Source: Kryptolebias marmoratus
Taxonomy: Eukaryota; Chordata; Actinopteri; Cyprinodontiformes; Rivulidae
Length of the DNA: 64,000 nucleotides
Direction: 5' to 3'
Assembly: GCF_001649575.2 (NCBI RefSeq)
Contig: NC_051439.1
Location: 16,750,144 to 16,814,143 of the forward strand
A program made the position numbers and the translations under genes. Below, in pieces: positions 35,200-45,080 of the stretch; the first letter of the stretch is position 1; each line of letters begins with the position of its first letter. Under the pieces are notes generated by a model. That model saw only the letters and a list, made by a program, of their open reading frames with translations. It was not told the origin of the DNA and did not search any database.

Positions 35200-35900
35200 C
35201 CTTGGAAGAGACCAACAAACTCCCATTTTGAGTGTGCCTGTCAAATTGCTATCTAATTGTTGCAGGGCTGCAGGGGGGAGCTGATATCTGCTTTTCTCTA
35301 GCCGCCGGCTGCCGGCCCTGCCGCTCACAAAGCCCGGGATGCCACACACATTCTGTTTGTTCTACATGAGCAAACAGATTGTAAACTGGCTGATAATTTT
35401 TGTACTGACAATGTCATTTATGGCTGTCAGCCTTTTGTCTGCTCTGTTTGCTTTATTCAAATATGAACCAAGTGGACCTCCCTTCCACCGCTCACTTCTG
35501 CATTAAAATCACATCAATTCACTTCCATTTTGTCTTATCTGAATTTCATTGGAGGCAATCACTTGGTTGAATGCCCTGCCGTTGCCATGGAGACCAAAGG
35601 TCCTGTGTGGACTTCAGAAGGATTAGGAACTTGTCAGATTTAAGTCTTGAAGTACACAGTGGCTTTGTTGCATTTCTCTTTGATTTGATAGGGAGGAATT
35701 TGCCTTTTCTAACTTTGGACAGAGGTGAAATAAATCTGTATATATATTAGCATCCTCTGGCAGGATGATAAATATTCATCTGCTCTGCTTTGCTTTGATT
35801 TATCTCCACATTTACCATTCTCTTTAAAAGGCACTTCTATCGTTATTTGCCTGACCCTGATCTGCATTCATATGGCATGGCGGTCCCAGCAGTGAACCAC
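35200..35900. promoter_or_regulatory. Strong conserved-element-like block
   Basis: About 700 bases, among the most enhancer-like in the window. It includes CAAATTGCTATCTAATTGTTGC, a GC patch AGCCGCCGGCTGCCGGCCC (35,300-35,318), and GGCTGATAATTTTTGTACTG. It also has TTATCTGAATTTCATTGG and a near-perfect RFX X-box at 35,581. No convincing frame. Confidence 0.5.
35581..35594 (+). promoter_or_regulatory. RFX X-box
   Basis: GTTGCCATGGAGAC matches the X-box GTTNCCATGGNAAC at all but one defined position, with the palindromic centre CCATGG intact. RFX factors use such sites in ciliary and neuronal enhancers. It lies inside a conserved-looking block, which raises plausibility. Confidence 0.5.
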
Positions 35901-36430
35901 TGAAAATGACGTTTTATTCCTGCACCGCTCAGCTTCATTTGTCAAGCAGCCATCTTTGTGCTGCAACTATGACAGTCCAAGTGGCATGCGGTGCCTGGAT
36001 GCCCTGATGGCACCTCTCCGCTTTACCAAGGGACAATGACTCTGAACCAGTGAAACGAGCAGGAGTGCTCACTGGATGCTTGCCTCCCGGGGCATCGCAC
36101 TCCACTCCTGAGGCATCTCTCCCCCCTTTGCTTTGTTCGCCAAGGTCAGGGCACAAAGTGCTGAGTTATTCACACCAAACTGTCTGGCTGGAAGCGGCTG
36201 CAGATGTTACTGTTTTTTGTTTGGTTTGTCTCTTCTCGCTTTGTCTTTCTGTCTCTCTCTCTCTCCCCTGCATCTTGTCAGCACCGGGTGCCAGGGCGCT
36301 TGGTGCGTGAGTTTTTAAAAAGCTGAAAAAACGTGGCCTTTGAAAGGAGAAGTTGAGGCCTTGGCTCTTACAAGTTGTGATTTTTTTTTTTCTCTCTCTC
36401 TCCCCCCCTCTTTCTGGCTTTACAGCCAAA
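35901..36430. promoter_or_regulatory. Conserved-element-like block with CT tracts
   Basis: Balanced sequence with CpGs to 36,310, interrupted by a CT microsatellite at 36,250-36,266. It is followed by T11-(CT)n-C7 at 36,381-36,408. Frames on both strands (36,050-36,310 and 36,166-36,429) are open because of low-complexity pyrimidine/purine tracts. Confidence 0.35.
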
Positions 36431-36870
36431 AGTACAAAGTAAACAGTCTGAAGTAAATGGATTCATTTTTAGTTGTGCCAGCCAATTTGTGCACACCAGA
36501 GAGACGCTGCTTTTTGTTCTCTTTTACCATCAACTCCTACATCTATTAGGCTTCCCTTTATTTCAGGCCATGACAGGCAGCATTTAGGACTTAATGCATT
36601 CCAAATATTTTCTCCACTTTCTTATAATGCTCAGGGACAAAAGAAATCCTTTGAATAGTTTGTACAATTTAACTAACAAAAAGTTGGTCTGGATCAAAAG
36701 ACAGAATAACGTTTGTATAATATGCTGTGAATGTATGGAGTCATTTGCATCTCATTTGCTTATTGAACTGCACCATATGCACTGAACACTTTCATTGATG
36801 CTGAGATGAATAGCGAACATTTTTTATGCCAAAAGCAAAGCGGCAATAAAGATGTTGCCAGTGTCTCTGT
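36431..36870. other. Mixed spacer
   Basis: Moderately AT-rich with a perfect octamer ATTTGCAT at 36,743-36,750. No gene or repeat was recognised before repeat copy B begins. Confidence 0.4.
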
Positions 36871-37335
36871 GCGTGTGTGTTTGTTTGCCGGTAGCGTTAG
36901 CAAAATACGTCATGAACCAGTGGACGGATTTTAATGCAACTCGCAGAAAGTAATTATTGGACGGACATCCACAAATGATTAAGTCTTGGAGTTAGCCCCA
37001 TTCAATATGGCAGCCACAGCTAAGCAACATTAGGAAACACAAAAGTGGCTGCAACCAAGCCAATATTACAAATAGTGAGCTAAAATTTGATGTATTAGTA
37101 GTGAAAATCAACTAACTTTGAAAGTCACCCCAATGAAAATGACAGCCGCAGCTAATATTTTACAGATATTGAGCTGGATTTGTTGCGGTGGTAGTGGAGA
37201 GTCTTCCTCAGAACAGTCACTGAGTGCTAACTCCTTTCATTAAAAGATGATTTTAGTGTAAAACCTTGGCATGAAAGGTAAGGTGCCCACAAGTAGATCA
37301 AAGATAGAGATATGAATTCCTTCAAGGAATGCTAG
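36871..37335 (+). repeat. Interspersed repeat copy B, internally duplicated
   Basis: This is the longest copy of the family also seen at 12,171 and 24,746. GGACGGATTTTAATG is at 36,922-36,936. The module GTTAGCCCCATTCAATATGG...CCACAGCTAA...TTGATGTATTAGTAGTG (about 36,978-37,108) recurs as a second version (about 37,109-37,203) with CAGCCGCAGCTAA and ACAGATATTGAGCTGG. Near the 3' end AAACCTTGGCATGAAAGG is followed by the directly repeated segment listed at 37,283, then the palindrome ATTCCTTCAAGGAAT (37,316-37,330). No coding capacity. Confidence 0.8.
37283..37314 (+). repeat. 32-bp direct repeat, copy 1
   Basis: It matches 38,601-38,632 with two mismatches and an uninterrupted 24-base identity (37,289-37,312). 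The core AGATCAAAG resembles a TCF/LEF site. It lies at the 3' end of repeat copy B, between AAAGGTAAG and ATGAATTCC. Confidence 0.9.
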
Positions 37336-38600
37336 GCCTTTAATTTATGTTTGTATTCTGCATTTTTCTCCTCATTCTGAAAGCAAATTTAAGAGGAATA
37401 AGTTTAATATGTAGCCTTTAAAATGCAATTTGTCTTTTAGTGCTAACAATTTAATATGCCTATAATTTTTTAGTCTCAGTTCAACATTCTGGTGAAATTT
37501 GAGATGTAAACAGAAGTTCTCTCTGCTGGCATGGTGTCACCTGGAGCATCTAAACAATCAATGCACATTTGCAACTTGGTATTTACCTGCTGTTGACATC
37601 AATGGCAGCCCTTTAATTTAAGGTCATTTTGTCAGATATTGCATGACATTAAACGTGGCATTTTGGAAGGATAACTAAAGGCTGAATATAAAGCAAAGAC
37701 GTGTTTTGCTTTTACGGTGGGTCAGCTTATTTTGTTTTTCTAAATAATAGAAGATTGGGTTTAAAACAAATATCTTTATGACTTTAGTGTAAAAAAAATC
37801 ATAGTTGGAAAAACATAATTCAGTTACTGTGTCTTTAATTGCACATTTCCTGTATCAAAAAGCCAGGTGGCAAGTTTACATCACTTGTTTTGTCATTAAC
37901 AAGACATTTTTCAGACTTAAACTGTGCAGATCTCAGAAAGATTTGCCTATGGAAAAGGTTTTGACAGAGTCTTGCCGCTGCCTGTCGAGACACTATTTCA
38001 TCTATGGAAGGAGGATTATTCCCAAATACCAGCCCCTGTTTGAACAAAAGAAGCTGATGATGGCAAATTAGGCTCAGGCTTTTTCTGTTGGGAAAAAGAG
38101 GAGAAACCTCTGAGGTCTAACATGGTGGTCTCCATTTCCTCATAATGATATATTCAACCAGAGTTTACATGATTACAGCAGAGAACGATCAAAGTAACAG
38201 AACATGGACAGAAAATCTGGATTTTATTCACTGAATCGCTGCACCGTGAACAATCTCTTGCTGAGTTAAAAGCTCTAAAGTAGATGTGATATAACAGCCC
38301 GGGTTACACTTTAGTCAAGGACACGTCTCAGTGGTTCGTTGACAGCCTTTATTGTGCCAAGAGGGAATAGGAAATCAATAGAACTGACCTGTCCAAGCCA
38401 GTGTACCTATAGGCTGACTGAGGTCAGAGTAAGGAAAGATCTGGCTCAGCAGAGTAAACAAAAACTTTGGAAGCTCCTCGGGGACTGTTATAACTAGACT
38501 GAGATATGCTGCATCAATATTGCACTTCGTCTGCAGTATTTCATTCCAATAATCACAAATGCTACAGAGAAACAGCCCTGAAAAGTTCTTTGATTGCAAA
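37336..38600. other. Spacer grading into conserved-like sequence
   Basis: AT-rich to about 37,850. The part 37,860-38,070 is balanced and open on both strands (plus 37,805-38,071, minus 37,835-38,047), yet neither peptide has a known domain. The part 38,200-38,580 is balanced and non-repetitive, possibly regulatory. Confidence 0.35.
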
Positions 38601-38632
38601 GTGCACACAAGTAGATCAAAGATAGAGATCTG
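38601..38632 (+). repeat. 32-bp direct repeat, copy 2, with inverted TCF-like pair
   Basis: It matches 37,283-37,314. The upstream TCTTTGAT (38,587-38,594) is the reverse complement of ATCAAAGA (38,615-38,622), so two TCF/LEF-like cores face each other about 20 bases apart. This copy sits in non-repetitive sequence. Confidence 0.9.
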
Positions 38633-39000
38633 ACAATGTGTCCGGTCTGATCAGCTTTATCTTCTCTGCCGCCGCCGCTGCCGCCACCACCGCTAGCTGC
38701 TGCACAGTTGGCCGTGCTATTGATCTCATTGTGGCTAAAGTCACTTCATGTACCCTGAAAGACTGCTGCACAAAGCAGTGACATTGATAGGGCCACACTG
38801 AGGTGGGTCTTTTTGTTCCTGCCTGTGTGTGGGAGTTGGGGGCTAACAATCAGGGTGGGGGCAGTGCTTTGAGCTGACCCAAGCAGGACAACGTTTAAAA
38901 AACTTCAAGCAACTCAGAAGCTGATTAGGGGTTAAACTGAAATGTAGGGCTGTCTTTTAATCTGCCTGTGTGACACTTTTTTCTATTTGAGTCATTTAAA
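38633..39000. promoter_or_regulatory. Conserved-element-like block with GCC triplets
   Basis: GCCGCCGCCGCTGCCGCC then ACCACCGCT lies at 38,668-38,694, running on as AGCTGCTGC to 38,703. It reads as poly-Ala on the minus strand inside a 77-codon frame (38,616-38,849) with no other domain. Flanks such as CATTGTGGCTAAAGTCAC are complex. Triplet repeats in AT-rich non-coding DNA are unusual. A Zn-finger/SP-type binding patch or an unrecognised exon are alternatives. Confidence 0.35.
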
Positions 39001-39479
39001 TCATCAGATTTTTACAACAACTAATCCCATTAATCTACTTTGTTGTCTAGACGTTCCATTTTTCAAAGCTCAAATTGTAGTTTGTTGTTTGTTTGTTTTT
39101 TAATGTTACTGGCGTGCTTGGATATTATTAACAAACACAGAATAATAGGAACTGTCTGCCAAGTTTAGCTCTCACAGAGTCAGTGATGTTGTTCGTTTTG
39201 TTAAGACTGAGGAGTTAAACCTTTCTTTGTAAACTGTATGAAAGGGAAAGTCAGTTTGCAAAGCAGTGACTGTCGGCACGACTGCCTTTCGCCGTCGCAC
39301 ACAAGTAACCTACATGTAGCCACATGAGACTCCTACCTGCACATCTGGCCTTTATTTTCGTAGCTAAGGAGTATCCAAACAGCGCTGAATCCGAAAACAG
39401 TTTTGTTTTTTTAGGCCCAGGTGGAAGGGATGTCGGTCGCCGCAAAAGGAATTCTTGTTGCACGCTGATTTCTGTCTTC
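39001..39479. other. Mixed spacer
   Basis: AT-rich to 39,240, then balanced with CTTTCGCCGTCGCAC at 39,285-39,299. No gene is recognised. A minus frame of 86 codons (39,251-39,511) has no domain. Confidence 0.35.
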
Positions 39480-39840
39480 CCTGCATTCCATGCGTGACAT
39501 ATCACTGTCATTTGTGGGCCCTTTGCTTTTATTGTTTTTCTATAAGGAGTCCATTTTGATAGGATTAGCTGATGCTAGAAGCCTTGTTATAGTAGACTTA
39601 GTTTATCCAAATGTAGGAGCGGCATTGTGCTGTTATGAAAGAGCCGTGGCCACCCAGATTTGCAGGAGCTGCTTGGGGTGACTCTGCAGGCAAAGTGTGA
39701 CTGATGCGCCTCCCAAAGGAGGACAACAACTTCCGAAAGGCAAGCGGGTAATTGATTTGGTTGCTTTGTTAATAGCTCATGACTAATTGAGCATACCAGC
39801 AAGTGCAAAAATTTTAAAAGAAAACCCAAACCTCCAAACA
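39480..39840. promoter_or_regulatory. Strong conserved-element-like block
   Basis: It contains GTGACATATCACTGTCATTTG, GGAGCGGCATTGTGCTG, AGAGCCGTGGCCACC and GGTAATTGATTTGG. It ends with a paired homeodomain stretch, ATGACTAATTGAGC. It is repeat-free, and frames on both strands lack domains. Confidence 0.45.
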
Positions 39841-40119
39841 GTCAGGGGCATCCACTGATAAAGAAGTGCTTTTTTTCCATTTTTATTTAGCTCATATGAC
39901 GTGTTTTGAGGAGTGAAATGCCCGTGGCTGATGTGATCATTCCTTATTTTAAAATACCTCTATCTTGGAACTGCTAAAACAATAAAAGCAAGTGCAACAT
40001 GTGAGAAAAGACTAGTTGAGTCACTTTTCTTTCTTTTTATTTGTCAGTGTAAAAATCTCTATAATCCTGCACAGTATACATCTTGACCCAAGCTCCTGCA
40101 ATTTTAAATTTATTCAACG
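39841..40119. other. AT-rich spacer
   Basis: T-rich gap between two conserved-like blocks. No structure was seen. Confidence 0.45.
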
Positions 40120-40440
40120 CTCATTTAACACCCTGCTATTTACTTTCTTTGCCGAGTTCTGGCAAGGATTATGCCACCGCATTACATTCAGCCTTTTGTT
40201 TTCCTTCAGAATTTCTGTGCCATCCTCTACTATTTACAATGCTCTGCCATTTCACTTCAGTTGCCGTCCCTAATTAGACCATAATGCTGATCTGTTCCCC
40301 TGATTAGCATTGAATGGACTTTGATCAGCATGTATTATCAGATTACTGTGATAACCCACCTTTGGATTAAGACGAGGTCCACGCTCATTGTGCTCCCTTG
40401 CTGAGAAGAATGAAGGGGGTGTGGGTGGGTTGAGGACTAA
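40120..40440. promoter_or_regulatory. Strong conserved-element-like block
   Basis: CCGCATTACATTCAGCC, TTGCCGTCCCTAATTAGACC, CCCCTGATTAGCATTG and TATTATCAGATTACTGTG carry closely spaced TAAT, GATTA and GATA cores. The sequence is complex and not coding-like. The pattern matches homeodomain-responsive enhancers. Confidence 0.5.
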
Positions 40441-40609
40441 GCCCGATGCCTTCTTTGTATGCGGGAAATACCACTTTATCAGGGAGAGCTGTGTTGAGCT
40501 GCAGGTTCACGGAGAAGGGAGGGAGAAGACTGCTGCTCTTTCAGGGGAAGCAGTGTTCTGTACCACAGCCTTTTTTCCAGTCTCCAGCCACCCTTTTGTA
40601 AAGGCCTAG
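40441..40609. other. Balanced linker
   Basis: Moderately G-rich sequence between blocks. A 73-codon frame has no domain. Confidence 0.35.
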
Positions 40610-41165
40610 TGACCAGGAAGGATCACAAGGGATGACACTCCCCAATCTGGCCTGTTTATCCAGGGAAATAATCGCTAATTTTGGAATAATCATCCCTCCT
40701 GCTGACCAAGACTAATTGAATGGTGGCATGCCATAGAGGTGCTGGACCAGCTTTGCGCCGTGTCTGCCTTGTCAATTGTGTTTGGCCAGGCAGCTCAAAC
40801 TGATTGATCCCCGTGGAGCTGTGAACACAGAGAGGTGGAGCAGCACGATATAGAAACATAATTAGTCATGAATATGCCTCCATCCTCCTGCTGAGATGAT
40901 CCGGAGATTTTAGGAGGGAGGAATGTTGGATTACCCATCAGTTTTATTTGAATAAGTATGCAGCATTCTGGAGCACATGAAGAAAAATGTGACCCTGCCC
41001 AACCCTGTCTTGCAACTGAAATGTCATAGATAGGCATTGGCTATTCATAACCACTGATTGCACTTGAATCTCTTCATTCTGATTTGATGGTTTAATCTTA
41101 TTGTGAAGAAGTCCCCATACCCTGCCAATAAATGGGTCATGCCTGTTGACATGTTTCCCAGCATG
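40610..41165. promoter_or_regulatory. Strong conserved-element-like block
   Basis: It includes GAAATAATCGCTAATTTTGG, GACTAATTGAATGG, the palindrome TGGCATGCCA, GTCAATTGTGTTTGGCC, CAAACTGATTGATCCCCG (PBX-like TGATTGAT) and CATAATTAGTCATGAATATGC (POU/homeodomain). It spans over 500 bases without repeats. This is probably several enhancer cores, and the longest dense array of homeodomain words in the window. Confidence 0.5.
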
Positions 41166-41819
41166 AGCCTTTTTGATCACCCAAAACATCTATGTGTTTA
41201 GATTCCAAGAAAAAAGGATTTAAGAACTTTATTCCTTCATTCTGCTGGTAGAAAAGGTATCATTTCGCCTCCCTTCAGTTATTTTACCAAGTCACTGAAA
41301 TTGAAAGACAAGCTTTGAATGAGGTCATGGAAAATTTCAATCCATCTTTTCTCACTGATAACCCTTCCTTCTTTTAGATGCAGCTTAATGCCACAAAAGA
41401 TGCTCCATTTTAAGCTTTGTTTGGTGTGTTTGAGAGAAATAAGTGGGTCTAGATTTGAATCACTGTGGTAGAGCAAACTACTTAAGACTATATCAAAACT
41501 GAACAAAATCATACAATGCATGTCTTAATTGTGCACTCATGTTTGTATCTTAAAACTGTTATTTTTTTATATATATTTGAGTGTTTAAAATGGGAAATTG
41601 TGTAATTTTGGGAAGGTGTTAAAAATATAAAGTGAACAAAATAAGATTAACCTGAATTGTGCACATTTACTGAGACACATTGCAAACTTGAAAATATTTC
41701 TACAATAAATTAAACTACAAACATTTTGTTGTCATATTAAATGAAAAAAAAACACATTTATAGCAACCATTTAAAAACATATAGGAATACAGACATCGTA
41801 AAACTGAATAGCTGATATC
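41166..41819. other. AT-rich spacer
   Basis: AT-rich with no gene. The minus frame at 41,279-41,521 lacks domains. Confidence 0.5.
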
Positions 41820-42140
41820 AAGGTTCCCATCTGCTGTCAGATCAATATTTTGTGCAAGCCTTGTAGGCCTGTCTGTTTACCCTAGGCATCTGTGCCTAGC
41901 ATACCAACCCAGCACAATGTTTGAGCATGTGACTGTGTAATAATGGCAGATAGAGGAACTAATAGCCGCTGCAATATCTGTAGCTTGACCCAGTGTGCCT
42001 CTCCCTAATTGATCTATAGATTAACATCAGACACATCAGTCAGGGGTTAACCTTTTCTGTTAGCTGCACTGTCTTTGCTGTGGATTATCAAGCAATTGGG
42101 AAGCTGATGGCGACTTCTGAGAAAGAGGCAATCTGGACTT
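41820..42140. promoter_or_regulatory. Conserved-element-like block
   Basis: Balanced sequence with CTCCCTAATTGATCTATAG, GGATTATCAAGCAATTGGG and AACTAATAGCCGC. It is repeat-free and the regulatory call is inferred. Confidence 0.4.
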
Positions 42141-42650
42141 TTATTTTAATGTGTTTCAAAATAAAACAACACAAATTACAGCCAGTCTAAATTATACTCC
42201 AAAAATATGCCAGTGTTTTATGAAGGATAATTTAGACCTTTTTTAATGATTCCACAATTATTATTTTTTTTTAATCTGAATGTATTATTTTTTGTTTGTT
42301 TGTTTGTTTGTGATTATTTTCTTTATTTTCTTTTATTTTTTTAACAAAGTGTGCTTTACTGGTGGACACTCACCGAGGTCAGACCAGTCCAGTCCAGTCC
42401 CCGTCGGCCACACAGTTCCCCTGCCCTATATGTACACTTTGTCTGGCTATGTAAACTTTGACATGTGGGTGTCAATCTCTCCCATATTTACCATGGGCTT
42501 TATCAGACCATGATTAGTTTTCCGAGCAAATTTGGAGGTAAAAAGAAAAACACCACTAGCAGTATGTAAGCCAACACTGCGTGTGCCACTGTTGGGCACT
42601 GCATATTTACAAGGGTCCTGCTTGTTTTGCTAAGGCTTTCTCTGTAGGTA
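42141..42650. other. AT-rich spacer with (TTTG) run
   Basis: A (TTTG)4-5 run lies at about 42,291-42,312, followed by T-rich DNA. The part 42,355-42,520 is balanced (GGTCAGACCAGTCCAGTCC shows short tandem CAGTC units). No gene. Confidence 0.4.
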
Positions 42651-43310
42651 CATGTCAACTGAAGGCTTTTGGAAGAAGCAGGGGTTTATCAACAAGCAAG
42701 AAAGGGTGCGTTTACGCACACCGTCCATGCCGGCAGGTTTGTGTTTGTTAGCTGTGCCGTTCCGCCGCTCTTACTGTAAATACTTAGTGTGGTTTATGTC
42801 AACAGCGGGATCTCAGTCAAACAATCACAATTTCCACAATGAGTTTTCATCACACTTGCTCAGTCAAATAGAGCATCAGTTGGAATACGGGAAGTTTATA
42901 ATAAGCTCTAAAAAGAGGATAGCTCAATATTACAACAAGCGCGATGACATTATTTTCATTTATTGCATTAGGGAAACAATGGCGCGGCATATCCTCAGAT
43001 TGAACTTGATAGGATTATATTTGTGGACACTGGTCAATGACATACGAGGGCCCTAAGTGTTTGCCTCAAACAAATGGTCCCCACTAAACGTGTACTCAAG
43101 CCAGAGTAAATTTGATTGTGGCGAATAGAGAGAGGAGGGGGCAACTCGGCCATTCCTGTAAACACTGGAGAAAGAGAAACATTTGCTATGACACGAATAA
43201 AGCAAAGATGATAATGGCATGCAAATGTTGGCAGATGCAACAAAGCAGTTTGCTTTTACGGACCTTGAAGAGTCCTCTTAGAAAAATGACACAGACCTCA
43301 GTTAGATGAC
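42651..43310. promoter_or_regulatory. Strong conserved-element-like block
   Basis: It contains the longest open frame in the window (134 codons, 42,652-43,056), but the peptide has no domain, no codon bias I can see and no splice framework. DNA features include GCGTTTACGCACACCG, CAAGCGCGATGACATTATTTTC, AACAATGGCGCGGC (SOX-like AACAATGG) and a perfect octamer ATGCAAAT at 43,219-43,226. Conserved enhancer is the better reading. Confidence 0.45.
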
Positions 43311-43458
43311 TAGGAGCACTCTTGTACTGTCAAATAATAAACTAAGAAATTAAGAATTTCATTTTAATAACCTGAACAGCAAAACTTTTAGAATACCTGT
43401 TATTGTGCCTTACTTTACCAAAGATAAAACTGCAGGGCTCTACAGTCTTTAAAATTGT

Positions 43459-43476
43459 AAAAAAAAAAAAAAAAAA
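43459..43476 (+). repeat. Poly-A run (18)
   Basis: Eighteen consecutive A without an upstream element resembling a SINE or processed copy. Confidence 0.9.
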
Positions 43477-43599
43477 CATTGATCAGTAGTTGAATCTAAT
43501 CCAAAGTCAATTCTTCCTGTCCATGTGCAATCTTATAACTATCGACACAGATCTTATGAGAAGTTATTAATGTTGAAGTTGAACTTCTTCATTCCCATG

Positions 43600-43820
43600 T
43601 TACCATCTAGTCTGGACCAATCTCTTTCCATCCTGTGTGGTGTCATGGCAACCGTGGGAACGCTTGATCTCTGTTTAATAAATGTGGTCGGACCGGAGCG
43701 AGGGTCCCATATTGACCACTCAAGAGGAGATTAAATGCTGGTGACATTTCTGAGGTGGAATTTGCAATTTCCACAAATATGAGGGCGTCCTCGAGTCCAG
43801 CATGACAGCACATAAAATCA
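43600..43820. promoter_or_regulatory. Strong conserved-element-like block
   Basis: It contains GTCATGGCAACCGTGG (an RFX half-site, ATGGCAAC), CTGTTTAATAAATGTGGTCGG, GGAGCGAGGGTCCCATATTG and AATTTGCAATTTCC. Sharp edges, single CpGs and no repeats. The regulatory role is inferred. Confidence 0.45.
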
Positions 43821-45080
43821 ATACAAATAACCTGAATCCCTAATACCTTGATCCCTGTTAGTGGAGGGATGCATTACAACTAAGACACTGAGAAGTGGGA
43901 GACACAGCGCTCCATAACGTCCCCCCCTCTCCACCACCAGAACCACCAGGCTCACTGCTGATTCCTATTGACCGTCTCCAGACCAAACACAGGCGCAATA
44001 ACAATTAGGTGGGACACTGGCCCAATTCTCTCCCCTTCACACAAACACACATTTTGGAAACACACACACACACTCATGCAAAACACCTAAATCTAAAAAA
44101 CTAACAAACATAACAAACAGCATGAGCTTTTTCTGTGTTTTATATGTGTCATATGTATAGATATATACATAAGAGGGGGGTCTTCAGGCGCCCTTAGAAT
44201 TTATTAAATGCTACACAACATGATTCTCAAAGCCAACATAAACATTCCTATTTACATTCAGGCTGTGAAAAAGATATCTTTGGGAACACATTGGCCACAC
44301 CCGTTGTGAGTCATCACACCAAGCAGGATTAGCGGACTTACCCCAGACTTAGCTGAGGGGAGACACTGAAAGGAAAATAGCTCTCTTTCTTTATGTCCTC
44401 TTTTCTGTCTGTTGCAAGAGCCAAAATTGGGGGGGGGGGATTTTGAAGGTGTGCTGCTCTGTGCTGTTACTACCATGCATGGTCTGGCTGACTCTGGAAC
44501 CTGGGGAGTTTTTTACTCACTAAGCCTTTGCAGAAGGGCAGGTGAGGCGAGGCAGGTGGCTCTTTTACAGCTCTGGGAGCAGTTGGCCCCTCTTCAAAGC
44601 AGGCTCCTGTAAATGTCACACCACTTTGAGTCTGGCTCATAAACATAAGGGATACAACTGCGAGCCGCAGAAGTTAAGAGATTTATCTTGATTGTGCCAG
44701 AGAAATAGAAGCTTCTATCAATTGTCAGATCATATACAAGCCCATATACATGATTATAATATTGTTCAGTGCTTTAGCGTATGCTGCACTGCCTCATTTC
44801 CTGCTGATTGTGGTGTGGCTTCATTACCTTTCCATAGAGGTGATAACAGTGCACCTGCTGTCTCCGCTTCCTGTGTCTGACCGCAGCTCGCCGCGCCCCT
44901 CCTAGTAGTCTGCCTACAGGTGGTGGAGGAGCTGCTGACCCTGCAGCGGTGCCGGATGCAGAGCGTTACCAACACTTCTCTTAATGGCAAGGTTCCTATT
45001 TTGGATTAGCTGTGGTATGAAGTCCACAGCGGGGTGTTCCATGTCCTGCCTCAAAGGGGCACTCTACTGATTTTATAAAA
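43821..45080. other. Mixed spacer with simple repeats
   Basis: A CA-rich stretch lies at 44,040-44,074 and a run of 11 G at 44,429-44,439. The 14-bp palindrome ATAGAAGCTTCTAT is at 44,705-44,718. Balanced patches at 43,840-44,030 and 44,790-45,050 may be regulatory. No gene is recognised. Confidence 0.4.

Noticed and set aside
42652..43056. 134-codon open frame, the longest in the window
   Set aside because: No domain, no splice framework, and its length fits chance expectation for 64 kb at this AT content. It coincides with an enhancer-like block.
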